A stretch of 42,680 bases of DNA from Nitrospirota bacterium (GCA_015233045.1 JADFYL010000006.1:1-42680), one strand, 5' to 3'; counted from the stretch's first letter, positions 24,023-32,563 are shown. Program-made: numbers and translations. Notes: generated by a model not told the origin, from the sequence alone.

Positions 24023-24031
24023 ATTATAACA
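24023..24031 (-). promoter_or_regulatory. extended -10 promoter element, leaderless configuration
   Basis: The minus strand reads TGTTATAAT followed by seven bases (acgcgcc) and then the ATG at 24015. It is identical to the element at 2579-2587. Confidence 0.65.
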
Positions 24032-24107
24032 GAACTAATAGGCAATACCAAACCACTGGAAGTGCGGCGTGGCGGCGTCTGGAAATCTGTAATATTGAAA
24101 AAAATAG

Positions 24108-24136
24108 TTGACAAGTGCCGACGCTATATTTATACT
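24108..24136 (+). promoter_or_regulatory. strong sigma-70 promoter for the AT-rich membrane protein operon
   Basis: TTGACA (24108-24113), a 17-base spacer and TATACT (24131-24136) form a near-consensus promoter. Predicted start is near 24143, giving a leader of about 118 bases to the GTG at 24261. The leader contains an AGCGGC / GCCGCT pair that could fold. Confidence 0.75.
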
Positions 24137-24260
24137 ACTTTGGGAGTTCGTGTGTTATGAGGATATGATTTTTTTATCGAGCGGCTTTAAAACATGGGTT
24201 ATTGGCAGGCTGTCGTATTATCAGTGTGCCGCTTAGTTTGTGACGGGAGGGCGTTTATTT

Positions 24261-26033
24261 GTGCAGCGGGACTACGCATTGATTCAATACATAAGAGGGT
24301 TTAGCACTGGAAACAGAAAGACTATTTTTTTCTTGTCCTTATTGCCAATATTAATCTGTTTTGTATATATATGGTATTATGGGGTAAACGTTCCATATTG
24401 GGATGAATGGGATAATTTTATTCTGATTGACAAGGTTCTCACCGGCAACTTCAACTTTTCAATGTTTTATGACCAGTTCAATGAACACAGGATTGTCCTG
24501 CAAAGAGTTACTATGGTTATATTGGGGATTCTTTTTTCATACAACACGAAAGTAGATATGTATTTTAGCCAGATAACTATGGTTATTATGGTTTTTATAC
24601 TATTTATTGAGTTTAAAAGATTATTGGGAAAGGATTTAATTGCCCTTTTTATTCCTATTCCCTATCTGGCATTTAGTCTGATGCAAGCTGTAAATACGTT
24701 GTATGCCATACAGGCTGTCGCGTTTTATTCTGTCTTCTTTAGTATGCTTACTTTTTATCTTATTTCGAGGCTCGCTTACTGTGAAACGAGGGGTAAACGG
24801 ATATTGCAACTGGCTTTGCCGATTGTCAGTGCCTTAGCAACTTCATTTACATTCACGTGTGGGCTGATGGTGTGGCCGGTGGGATTTCTCCAGATTCTTA
24901 TTTCCGGTTTGCAAAAGAGGTTGAAAATTGTTATGCTATGTGTATGGCTCATTATGGGAGCGGCCACCTTTTTGCTATATTTTTCAAACTATACGCATCC
25001 CACAGGGTCACCTCCGGCTATGATATTTTTTAAATATCCTATTCAAGGATTAACATACTTTTCTTATCTGATAGGCAATATTCTATATTTCGGAAGGTTC
25101 GTTAATCTCATCGTTGGTATTTTCATTTCTTTTGCGGCTTTATTGCTGTTTATCTCTATCCCTTTTAGTAAATTACCAAAATATTCTTTTTGGATAGCTT
25201 CATTCACATATTCTTTTCTTGCTATATTTGCGATAGCGTTTGGCCGGTCAACGTTGGATTTTGAATATCTATATTTGCCCATCAGATATACCACGTATGG
25301 GGTTGTAGGCCCTATAAGCCTGTATGTTATGTACACAGGCGCTGTAGCTGAGGAGTCTTCCAGCACATCAATAAGATATTCAAGCCTTGTAAAGTGTGTG
25401 TTTATTGTTTTGATTATAGTAATATGTTCAAGCATTATCCCATCTTACGAGAGCGGGTATTCACAGGGGGTATTTTGGAAGGGACACAGGGAAAAGGTCG
25501 CCTACTACACCTATACATATAAAACGCAGTCGGATGAAAACCTAAAGATAGTACATCCGGACCCAATGATAGTCAGAAAATATGCCCCTATTTTAGAGAG
25601 CCGGAAATACAGTGTATTTACGCGCTCTTATTTGCCACCTTTGGATAAACTAACAAGCACTAATTGCACAACCACAGGTTTTTACACAATAAATTCAGTT
25701 CAGCCTACTGTCCCTGAGCAACTTTTTACAATAGATGATAAACAGCCGTATCTGTCTATAATAGGGTGGGCCGCTGACGATTTAAAAATTGACACCGCCG
25801 GCGGTGTTTATGTGAAAATAGACGATAAATTATTTCCCGCCCTATATGGTTTAGACAGAGTTGATGTTGCCGAGCATCTAAAAAATAATAGCTATAGATA
25901 TACTGGCTACAACTTAGAGATACCTGTTTCTCTAATCGAAAAAGGAACTCACAAACTATCCGTTTTAGTTTTGACAAATGATAGAAAACACTATTTTGTC
26001 CCAAGTGTTGAAGTCATCGTTAATCGGGCATGA
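24261..26033 (+). CDS. polytopic membrane protein with C-terminal beta domain, GT-C-like, unknown function
   Basis: Start GTG 24261 is chosen because GGGAGGG lies 9 bases upstream; GTG 24240 is the alternative. The 590-aa product has roughly ten hydrophobic segments in the first 400 residues (TIFFLSLLPILICFVYIWYY first). A short motif after the first helix, VPYWDEWDNFIL, has the acidic residues typical of GT-C glycosyltransferases. Residues from about 400 are extracytoplasmic. The last 100 (LSIIGWAADDLKIDTAGGVYVKID to the end) look like a beta-sandwich found on several membrane glycosyltransferases. The gene is AT-rich compared with its neighbours. The stop overlaps the acyltransferase start by ATGA. 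Function is inferred only from topology and context. Confidence 0.7.
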   Translation: MQRDYALIQYIRGFSTGNRKTIFFLSLLPILICFVYIWYYGVNVPYWDEWDNFILIDKVLTGNFNFSMFYDQFNEHRIVLQRVTMVILGILFSYNTKVDMYFSQITMVIMVFILFIEFKRLLGKDLIALFIPIPYLAFSLMQAVNTLYAIQAVAFYSVFFSMLTFYLISRLAYCETRGKRILQLALPIVSALATSFTFTCGLMVWPVGFLQILISGLQKRLKIVMLCVWLIMGAATFLLYFSNYTHPTGSPPAMIFFKYPIQGLTYFSYLIGNILYFGRFVNLIVGIFISFAALLLFISIPFSKLPKYSFWIASFTYSFLAIFAIAFGRSTLDFEYLYLPIRYTTYGVVGPISLYVMYTGAVAEESSSTSIRYSSLVKCVFIVLIIVICSSIIPSYESGYSQGVFWKGHREKVAYYTYTYKTQSDENLKIVHPDPMIVRKYAPILESRKYSVFTRSYLPPLDKLTSTNCTTTGFYTINSVQPTVPEQLFTIDDKQPYLSIIGWAADDLKIDTAGGVYVKIDDKLFPALYGLDRVDVAEHLKNNSYRYTGYNLEIPVSLIEKGTHKLSVLVLTNDRKHYFVPSVEVIVNRA

Positions 26034-27094
26034 TTATGGAAAATACTCCGGCGACTCGTTATGTGGGTATAGATTATTTAAGGGCTTTCTTCTCAATCTG
26101 CGTTGTGGTATGGCACGAAAATGGATTTACCCAGCCTGATATTAAAAACTATGGGGAATTCTCAGGACATACCTTTAGCGTTTCTGATTTCATGAATTAC
26201 CACGTCTTATTAGCCGCCGTGCCTTCATTTTTTCTTATCGCATCATTTTTATATATTGCCAAAAACAGGACTACGGCATATCTGAAACAGAGGGTATATA
26301 ACCTTTGCTTATTGGCTTTATTTTGGATGGTATTACTAACAATTTATGCGTATAATTACAATGGGTTGTATGCGCTGGCACCTAAATCTGTGGGGGATGC
26401 GCTTGTCATATTTCTAACGGCTGGCAGCACACCGTATTATTTTTTTATAAGTCTTTGTTTTGTTACAATCCTGACTCACTTTGCAAATAAATTATCTACT
26501 CGTGCCAACATTATCTTGTTTTTGATTTCCACATGTATATTTGCGCTATCACCTCTTATTGCAATCAAAACAAAATCGTGGTCTTTGACAGTTTTTTGGA
26601 ATCCCATGAATTTTCTTTCGTATCCTTTTGCGGCGATAGTGATTTATCGTCTTCATAATCAGTTGCTAAAACTTAGAAAACAATACCAGTGGGGCATCTT
26701 CATATCCCTGATAGTGATTGCAGCGTTAACTGCCATTGCTGAATGGACATATTATTTGGATCCTATCTTTTTGTGTGGACAGAAGATCGCGTTGCCTGTA
26801 TATACACGCACGTCTGTCCTGATATCTTCGGTTGCATTTTTGTTAACACCTTTGTTAATCGGGTTTCCATCTAATCCTATTATCAGTTTCATGTCAAAAT
26901 ACTCTCTGGCATTATACTGTTTACACGCGTTTTCTTTTCGTATTTTTTATAATCCCGCGCACTTTCCCGCTTTAAGTAAATCAATATGGATTGTAATCAC
27001 GCTTTCCATTGGACTCAGTTATATACTGGCCATTGCACTAAGGGTATTTATAAGGGATAAATATATTTTAACCATTAATAACAACAGCTCATAA
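26030..27094 (+). CDS. acyltransferase-3 family membrane protein
   Basis: This 354-aa protein begins RYVGIDYLRAFFSICVVVWHENG, which is the diagnostic first helix of the acyltransferase-3 (OafA/NodX) family with its catalytic His. About ten transmembrane helices follow. Such enzymes O-acetylate or succinylate surface sugars or membrane lipids. The C-terminus (YSLALYCLHAFSF) also fits the family, which usually has a conserved YxxHxF-type segment there. The gene is translationally coupled to the preceding membrane protein (ATGA) and shares its AT-rich composition, so the two probably travelled together. Confidence 0.9.
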   Translation: MIMENTPATRYVGIDYLRAFFSICVVVWHENGFTQPDIKNYGEFSGHTFSVSDFMNYHVLLAAVPSFFLIASFLYIAKNRTTAYLKQRVYNLCLLALFWMVLLTIYAYNYNGLYALAPKSVGDALVIFLTAGSTPYYFFISLCFVTILTHFANKLSTRANIILFLISTCIFALSPLIAIKTKSWSLTVFWNPMNFLSYPFAAIVIYRLHNQLLKLRKQYQWGIFISLIVIAALTAIAEWTYYLDPIFLCGQKIALPVYTRTSVLISSVAFLLTPLLIGFPSNPIISFMSKYSLALYCLHAFSFRIFYNPAHFPALSKSIWIVITLSIGLSYILAIALRVFIRDKYILTINNNSS

Positions 27095-27141
27095 TGGCGG
27101 CGCGTGCCGCCATATAACCGGGCAGGTAAGGAGATAGCGAC

Positions 27142-28038
27142 TTGATCAGATGCACAAGGTGTAATTACACGATGACAGAAGAGACAAACGAGGGAGGCCG
27201 CACAACAAGGCTTCTTTGTGGTGGTTGTGGCCATGAGATAGCGCTGTCTGGTGGGCTGCTTTCATTGCACCCTGTATTACCAACAGCCACCGGCAGCGGC
27301 ATAGACGAGACACTTAATGAGTACTACTCTAAGAATGAGGAGAAGCACTTCTGGTTTGCTACGAGAAGGGATTTCATAAAGACAGTCTGTGATATGTACA
27401 TCAAACATACCGACAAGATAATAGAAATCGGAGCCGCAACTGGTTATATCACGAGACATTTGATATCCGAGGGTTATAAGAATATCTCAATTGGAGATAT
27501 CAATTCAGACAGCTTCAAATACAGCGGCGACGAGGGAATCATCAACAGATACCAGTTTGACCTCACAAGAGCACCCTTTGTCGGGCATTTCGACGCGGTC
27601 TTTATGTTCGATGTCCTGGAACATATAGACGACGCTGAGCTCTCTGTAAAAAAGGCCTGCGAAATGCTAACCCCACAGGGGAGAATTGTTATAACCGTGC
27701 CGGCTCACATGTGGCTATGGAGCAAACATGACACCCTTGTATCCCATAAGAAAAGGTATGAACTTGATCAGGTGGTGCAACTTCTCAGGCGTAACGGTTT
27801 TAAGATATTGAAGGCCACCGCTTTCTTTGCCTCTATACTGCCTCTTTTGTATCTCAGGAAATATGTGGATAGAGACACTGGGCATGTCTCTAAGTCCGAT
27901 GTTGCGTATAGATTTAGGGTAAACCCTATTGTAAACCGATTGCTTGATAAAATACTTCATGTGGAGTGTAAATTATTGGACGGAATCTCGCTGAAATATG
28001 GCGGCAGCCTGATTGTGGTGGGGGAGAAACTCAAATAG
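27142..28038 (+). CDS. zinc-ribbon plus class I SAM methyltransferase
   Basis: The start is TTG 27142, supported by AAGGAG 8 bases upstream; ATG 27172 would truncate the zinc ribbon. The 298-aa protein opens with a four-Cys ribbon (CTRC at 4-7 and CGGC at about 27-30). The methyltransferase core follows: IIEIGAATGYITRHL (motif I), ISIGDINSDSF, FDAVFMFDVLEHIDDAE (motif IV/post), and GRIVITVPAHMWLWSKHD. The same ribbon-methyltransferase layout is frequent in glycan and polyketide-sugar loci. It closes the glycan block; composition is back to the surrounding average. The methyl acceptor is unknown. Confidence 0.86.
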   Translation: MIRCTRCNYTMTEETNEGGRTTRLLCGGCGHEIALSGGLLSLHPVLPTATGSGIDETLNEYYSKNEEKHFWFATRRDFIKTVCDMYIKHTDKIIEIGAATGYITRHLISEGYKNISIGDINSDSFKYSGDEGIINRYQFDLTRAPFVGHFDAVFMFDVLEHIDDAELSVKKACEMLTPQGRIVITVPAHMWLWSKHDTLVSHKKRYELDQVVQLLRRNGFKILKATAFFASILPLLYLRKYVDRDTGHVSKSDVAYRFRVNPIVNRLLDKILHVECKLLDGISLKYGGSLIVVGEKLK

Positions 28039-28125
28039 GCGGGCACACAAGTATTTAATAGCATTTAACCGGCAATTGGAATGTAGACTTATGTAGCGTG
28101 ATTGTGATAAATTATATACATGTTG

Positions 28126-28155
28126 TTGCATGGTTTTCCATTTGGAAGATATATA
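28126..28155 (+). promoter_or_regulatory. possible promoter of the propeller gene
   Basis: TTGCAT (28126-28131) and TATATA (28150-28155) are 18 bases apart. An inverted repeat TTCCA-TT-TGGAA lies within the spacer. This is a weak match to consensus. Confidence 0.35.
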
Positions 28156-28189
28156 TTAAAAGGGACCGCATTTGGAAGGAGGTTACATA

Positions 28190-31126
28190 ATGACGCAGAA
28201 AGATACACTATGTAAACGGTTGGCCGCAAGAGCTTGTGAAGCCGCGCCTTTTGCCAACATGTCATTTGCCGCGATATTAACGTTGGTAGTTTACCTTGTT
28301 TTGTCCCAGATCGGCCCGAACGTTGGCCTGGAAGCCGCCACAATCACCGAGTATAGTATGCCCCTTTCGTCGTCCACATCCCCGTATGGCATAACAAAGG
28401 GACCGGACGGCAATCTCTGGTTTACAGAGTATTACGGGAATAAGATAGCGAAGGTAACCACGTCAGGCGTTATTACCGAGTATCCCTTACCCAAGTCCAA
28501 TAGCACCCCTATTAATATAACAAACGGGCCGGACGGCAATCTCTGGTTTACAGAAAACGATGGCAACAATATAGGCAAGATAACTACATCAGGCGTTATC
28601 ACAGAATATGCGCTACCCACGAGTTTTCAACGGCTTACCGGAATCACGGCAGGACCGGACGGCAATCTCTGGTTTGCCGCGTCTGGCCTCGGCAAGATAG
28701 GCAAGATTACCACCTCTGGAGTTATCACCGAGTACTCCCTGTCTTCGGCCAATAGCAGTCCTAACGGGATAGTTGCAGGGCCTGACGGCAACCTCTGGTT
28801 TGCCGAAGAGTATGTCAACAAGATAGGCAAGATTACCACCTCCGGCACTATTACTGAGTACACCCTGCCCGTTTCCAGTGGCGCTCCAAATGGGATTGTA
28901 GTGGGCAGCGATGGCAACCTCTGGTTCACCGATTGGATGAACGACGCCGTATGGAAGTTAACGACATCTGGTGTTTTTACAGAATATGTCTTACCCAATC
29001 CCGGTGCTCTCAACGCGCCCCATGGTATTACACTGGGGCCTGACGGAAATCTCTGGCTTGTCGAAACAAGTACTAACAGAATAGCAAAGATAACCACATC
29101 CGGGGCTATTACCAGCTATTCCATAACCACCAGCGGGGCATATCCCTGGGGCATAACGCTTGGGCCGGATGGCAATATCTGGTTTACTGAATCGGGTACC
29201 AACAATATAGGCAAAATGACCACATCCGGGGCTATTACCGAATATCCCATTGCTAAAGTCGGAGGCGCACCCTATAACATCGCAAAAGGGCCGGACGGCA
29301 ATCTCTGGTTTGTCGAAACAAATGGCAACAATGTAGGAAAGATAACCACATCAGGGGTTATTACCGAATATCCGATAACCACGCGTGGGTCTCTCCCCTG
29401 GGGTATAGCGGCAGGGCCGGACGGTAATCTCTGGTTTACTGAATCTGATGTCAGCAAGATAGGCAAGATAACCACTTCGGGGGTTATTAAAGAATATACC
29501 CTGCCCGGCGCATCGTTTACGTCAGTGACAAGGGTTTGGCCTAACAATATCGTGGCAGGGCCGGACGGTAATCTCTGGTTTACAGAAACGGGCTCCAGCA
29601 AGATAGGCAAGATAAGTACGACGGGGGCCATTACCGAGTACACGGTGTCCCCGACGGGGCTTCCTGACGGCATTACAGTCGGGCCTGACGGCAACCTCTG
29701 GTTTACCGACCCGTTTAACGATAAAATAGGCAAGATAAGTACAACGGGGGCTGTTGCCGAGTATTCCCTGACCTCCGGCAGTTATCCCGCAGGAATTACA
29801 TCAGGGCCGGACGGTAATCTCTGGTTTACCGAATCGTCCCGGAACAATATAGGCAAGATGACCACCGCAGGGGTTGTTACTGAATATGCCGTGCCTCAGG
29901 GGGGTTATCCCGCAGGAATTACATCAGGGCCGGACGGTAATCTCTGGTTTGTTGAGACAGGCGGCGATAATACTCAGACGGGCGGCAACAATATTGGGAG
30001 GATAACGACGGGCGGGGTCATTACCGAGTATCCCATCCCCACATTGGGAAGCTGGTCTACGTACATTGCCCTTGGGCCGGACGGTAATCTCTGGTTTACC
30101 GAATATAGCGGTAATAAGATAGGGAAGTTGGCCATCGGCGCGGCATCACCAACGACAACAACGGTAAGTTCATCACTGAATCCCTCGACATACGGCACGG
30201 CAGTAACACTGACCGCGACAGTTACCGGTAAATCTCCCACGGGTACGGTTTCATTCAAGTATGACTGGGGAAAGATTGGCACCGCCACACTTAACAGCAG
30301 CGGACAGGCCTCGTTTACAACGACAACACTTTCGTCAGGTGACCACCTCGTGTCGGCCATATATGGTGGGGACGCCACAAATGACGCCTCAACCTCAGCA
30401 ACCATTTATCAAACAGTTCACACCGGACAAGGGGGAACTGTGGCAGTCAGCAAAACCGGACAAGGCACTATAACAAGCTACACTTCAACAAGCACAGCGG
30501 GAATAAACTGCGGCTCCACATGCTCGGCCTCCTTCACTGACGGCACCTATTTAATATTAACCGCGACTCCCGCATCTGGTTACACCTTTTCAAGCTGGTC
30601 GGGATGTGACTACACCTCGCAAAGCATATGCGGTGTAACCGCGTCTTCCACTAAGACTGTACAAGTCGCTGCCACTTTCACGGATACTGATTCTCAAAGT
30701 GCCACGACATACATTAACAGTCTCGCTAGTCAATACTCGTCGTATTTTGGCACAAAATCAGGGAGCCTTAGCTCGGGTACCAGCTCAAGCGGCACATACT
30801 ACGCCCAGTGGTATACCAACGGCAACGCCCTTGTTGCATGGTATGACGGTAACTTGTATTACTTAATCAGCGGCGCCGTCGGCTCCACCGGCATCCAGTG
30901 GCGCACTGACCTAAGCAAGGCCTCGGCCATGATAAACTCAATCTACCTTTCATACTCCACCTTGTTCACCTTTCCATCGGGCGGTATAACAGCAACCACC
31001 GACGCTTACGGCACAAACTATGTCCAGTGGTACGCTAACACGACCGCTATTTTGGCATGGGATGACGGGTCTGTGTATGTCTACTACAACGGAGCGTGGA
31101 CGAAGTCCGTATTTACATGGAAATAG
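28190..31126 (+). CDS. secreted protein with 14 Vgb-like beta-propeller blades, Ig-like and InlB-like domains
   Basis: The ATG at 28190 follows AGGAGGT by 7 bases, giving 978 aa. A membrane-spanning signal (FAAILTLVVYLVLSQIGPN, about 27-45) is followed by 14 repeats of about 42 residues built on GPDGNLWFTE ... NKIGKITTSGVITEY (nt 28343-30132). These are related to virginiamycin B lyase, whose fold is a single seven-bladed propeller. Residues about 652-745 form a bacterial Ig-like domain (TTVSSSLNPSTYGTAVTLTATV). About 746-840 is an InlB/divergent-repeat-like domain with Cys pairs. The last 130 residues contain a duplicated module (YAQWYTNGNALVAWYDGNLYY and YVQWYANTTAILAWDDGSVYV). It is probably an extracellular or surface glycan- or protein-binding protein; lyase activity is not assumed. 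Confidence 0.85.
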   Translation: MTQKDTLCKRLAARACEAAPFANMSFAAILTLVVYLVLSQIGPNVGLEAATITEYSMPLSSSTSPYGITKGPDGNLWFTEYYGNKIAKVTTSGVITEYPLPKSNSTPINITNGPDGNLWFTENDGNNIGKITTSGVITEYALPTSFQRLTGITAGPDGNLWFAASGLGKIGKITTSGVITEYSLSSANSSPNGIVAGPDGNLWFAEEYVNKIGKITTSGTITEYTLPVSSGAPNGIVVGSDGNLWFTDWMNDAVWKLTTSGVFTEYVLPNPGALNAPHGITLGPDGNLWLVETSTNRIAKITTSGAITSYSITTSGAYPWGITLGPDGNIWFTESGTNNIGKMTTSGAITEYPIAKVGGAPYNIAKGPDGNLWFVETNGNNVGKITTSGVITEYPITTRGSLPWGIAAGPDGNLWFTESDVSKIGKITTSGVIKEYTLPGASFTSVTRVWPNNIVAGPDGNLWFTETGSSKIGKISTTGAITEYTVSPTGLPDGITVGPDGNLWFTDPFNDKIGKISTTGAVAEYSLTSGSYPAGITSGPDGNLWFTESSRNNIGKMTTAGVVTEYAVPQGGYPAGITSGPDGNLWFVETGGDNTQTGGNNIGRITTGGVITEYPIPTLGSWSTYIALGPDGNLWFTEYSGNKIGKLAIGAASPTTTTVSSSLNPSTYGTAVTLTATVTGKSPTGTVSFKYDWGKIGTATLNSSGQASFTTTTLSSGDHLVSAIYGGDATNDASTSATIYQTVHTGQGGTVAVSKTGQGTITSYTSTSTAGINCGSTCSASFTDGTYLILTATPASGYTFSSWSGCDYTSQSICGVTASSTKTVQVAATFTDTDSQSATTYINSLASQYSSYFGTKSGSLSSGTSSSGTYYAQWYTNGNALVAWYDGNLYYLISGAVGSTGIQWRTDLSKASAMINSIYLSYSTLFTFPSGGITATTDAYGTNYVQWYANTTAILAWDDGSVYVYYNGAWTKSVFTWK
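28343..30132 (+). repeat. 14 tandem Vgb-type coding repeats
   Basis: Each unit is about 120-140 bases and contains the near-invariant core gggccggacggcaatctctg followed by gtttac. Units 12 and 13 are the most alike, sharing the upstream GGYPAGITS core, which hints at recent duplication. Confidence 0.85.
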
Positions 31127-31176
31127 CGGCGCAATTGATGTCACAGCGTTTTGAGAAGACCTGAATTACTAATGTA

Positions 31177-31196
31177 GGGGGGCGCATATGCCCCCC
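31177..31196. repeat. G6/C6 palindrome centred on CATATG
   Basis: GGGGGGCGCATATGCCCCCC gives a 7-base-pair hairpin with a 6-base loop, 50 bases after the propeller gene. There is no following T-tract. A shorter relative, GGGCATATGCCC, is at 38490-38501. Confidence 0.6.
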
Positions 31197-31228
31197 ACCT
31201 AACTACGGAGGAGATTGCCTGAACTGCG

Positions 31229-31780
31229 TTATTTAATAAGGAATTTAAACATTACACCCATGGCGGCTATCAGTATGCCGATTTGTGTTGCCCAAAAAGC
31301 CAACATCCACTTGATTGAATCTGTTTTGGACTTCTCTATCTCTGTTTTTAAATTGGCAATGTCTTCTTTCGTGGCCATGTCTTTTATGTCAGTCTTTGTG
31401 GCCATGTCTTTTATGTCGGACTTTGTAACCATGTCTTTTATGTCAGTCTTTGTGGCCATGTCTTTTATGTCGGACTTTGTAACCATGTCTTTTATGTCGG
31501 ACTTTGTGGCCATGTCTTTTGTGTCGGACTTTGTAACCATGTCTTTTATGTCGGACTTTGTGGCCATGTCTTTTGTGTCGGACTTTGTAACCATGTCTTT
31601 TATGTCGGACTTTGTAACCATGTCTCGCCGGAGAACCGTAACCATCTCATTTAAGTCAGATTTGGTCGCCAAATCACTGCGCGTATCAAGGCTTACTTCG
31701 CTGAATACAGCAAGAAGCGCGTCAACGCCGTCTTCGCCCAGTTTTTCTCTTAACACCCTTGGTATAGTCATCACACTCAT
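31229..31780 (-). CDS. coiled-coil protein with ten 9-residue repeats and C-terminal membrane anchor (DUF1640/CCDC90-like)
   Basis: The start is placed at complement 31780 (MSVMTIPRVLREKLGEDGVD; 183 aa). ATG 31771, with AAAGG 10 bases upstream, is the alternative. The N-terminal 40 residues (REKLGEDGVDALLAVFSEVS) and the C-terminal anchor (WMLAFWATQIGILIAAMGVMF) resemble the DUF1640/CCDC90-type coiled-coil proteins. Between them are ten near-identical units of DMVTKSDIK/DMATKSDTK (nt 31355-31624). Ala and Val alternate at one position, giving an 18-residue super-period. Function is unknown; such proteins often lie beside toxin-like or mobile genes. The opposite strand is also open here because the repeat lacks stops, but no start signal or family pattern supports it. 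Confidence 0.75.
   Translation of the reverse strand: MSVMTIPRVLREKLGEDGVDALLAVFSEVSLDTRSDLATKSDLNEMVTVLRRDMVTKSDIKDMVTKSDTKDMATKSDIKDMVTKSDTKDMATKSDIKDMVTKSDIKDMATKTDIKDMVTKSDIKDMATKTDIKDMATKEDIANLKTEIEKSKTDSIKWMLAFWATQIGILIAAMGVMFKFLIK
31355..31624 (-). repeat. 27-bp tandem repeat array, 10 units
   Basis: Ten contiguous 27-base units (core catgtcttttatgtcggac on the plus strand) encode the 9-residue repeats. There are no spacers, so it is not a CRISPR. Substitutions are mostly a/g exchanges alternating between units. Confidence 0.92.
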
Positions 31781-31786
31781 GCCTTT

Positions 31787-31795
31787 ACAATACCA
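31787..31795 (-). promoter_or_regulatory. possible extended -10 element, leaderless configuration
   Basis: The minus strand reads TGGTATTGT ending 6 bases before ATG 31780. The hexamer TATTGT is weaker than at the other sites. Confidence 0.35.
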
Positions 31796-31876
31796 CAACA
31801 AAAAAATATTTACAACACCATCCACCTTATTACCTTGTCCAGTTTTTGGGGGGCGTATCATACCCGATATGAAATA

Positions 31877-31885
31877 TGTTAAAAT
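31877..31885 (+). promoter_or_regulatory. extended -10 element of the pilin-like gene
   Basis: TGTTAAAAT (TGn plus TAAAAT), about 44 bases upstream of the GTG at 31929, which has its own AGGGGGG ribosome-binding site. Confidence 0.45.
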
Positions 31886-31928
31886 GAGGCAGCATGCAAA
31901 CGAAATTCTTAGATAGGGGGGTTATCAT

Positions 31929-32510
31929 GTGTCAAAATCAGGGGAGATGATTTCAGGAATGCGAGTAAGAGATGGGGCTGGTTTTACGTTAATCGAGCTT
32001 CTGATTGTTATAGCAATAATTGGTATATTGACTGCTATCGCGGTGCCGGCGTTTATGGGGCAGCGGGAAAAATCGAAGGTGAGGGCAACTGAGTCAAGCG
32101 CCAAGGGCGCGGTTGCGGACTTACAAGCATATCTTGATGCTTACGTGGCCGGAGACCCTATTGTCACAAATAATGATATACTAGGCGGACCAGGCGCAAA
32201 AGGATGCTATGAGTTCACTAACGCTATTACCACGGGTAAAACTTGTTTAGCCATCTTCAATCAGCAAGCCAGCGTGTACCAATACCCCACATACCCGGAC
32301 GGTCTGTCAGAAATTCTCACCCTCTTTGTGGGTACCCGTACATTGAGTGGAGACAAGAGCGCGTATACTGGTCTTCCCTTGTTCGTAATGGCATCTCCAA
32401 CTGACGGACAGGTTCTTTTAAGTCCATCAGGAAGTAACTCTGTTTATATCCTTGCCTATGCCTCAAACTTAACAGCGCCAGTACTCAGCCAATTAGTAGT
32501 CAGCCGATAA
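31929..32510 (+). CDS. type IV pilin-like protein (prepilin)
   Basis: This 193-aa protein has the prepilin signature: an 18-residue leader ending in G, then FTLIELLIVIAIIGILTAIA with Glu at +5. Prepilin peptidase would cut G/F and methylate Phe. The globular part is Gly/Thr/Ala-rich with two cysteines (GCYEF, KTCLAIF) that could pair. GTG 31929 with AGGGGGG 7 bases upstream is the preferred start; ATG 31947 and 31959 are shorter options, and the latter gives the more usual short leader. No pilus assembly genes are nearby, so it may be an orphan major or minor pilin, or a pseudopilin of a secretion system encoded elsewhere. Confidence 0.9.
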   Translation: MSKSGEMISGMRVRDGAGFTLIELLIVIAIIGILTAIAVPAFMGQREKSKVRATESSAKGAVADLQAYLDAYVAGDPIVTNNDILGGPGAKGCYEFTNAITTGKTCLAIFNQQASVYQYPTYPDGLSEILTLFVGTRTLSGDKSAYTGLPLFVMASPTDGQVLLSPSGSNSVYILAYASNLTAPVLSQLVVSR

Positions 32511-32554
32511 TTAATAAAATGGGGCATATGTCCTTTTGGTTGACATTAGTGATA

Positions 32555-32563
32555 TGGTAAAAT
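32555..32563 (+). promoter_or_regulatory. extended -10 element for the small-protein/dut operon
   Basis: TGGTAAAAT lies about 58 bases before ATG 32621. A TTGACA at 32540-32545 is too close (12 bases) to serve as its -35. Confidence 0.45.

Noticed and set aside
28190-31126. Antibiotic-inactivating virginiamycin B lyase
   Set aside because: The protein is three times longer, secreted and multi-domain; repeat similarity alone does not show lyase activity.
31355-31624. CRISPR-like array
   Set aside because: Units are contiguous with no unique spacers, keep an open reading frame and there are no cas genes.
31215-31916. Long plus-strand frame over the 27-bp repeats (poly FVAMSFMSD)
   Set aside because: It is the antisense of the coiled-coil gene; the repeat has no stop in this frame. 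No ribosome-binding site or family pattern supports it.
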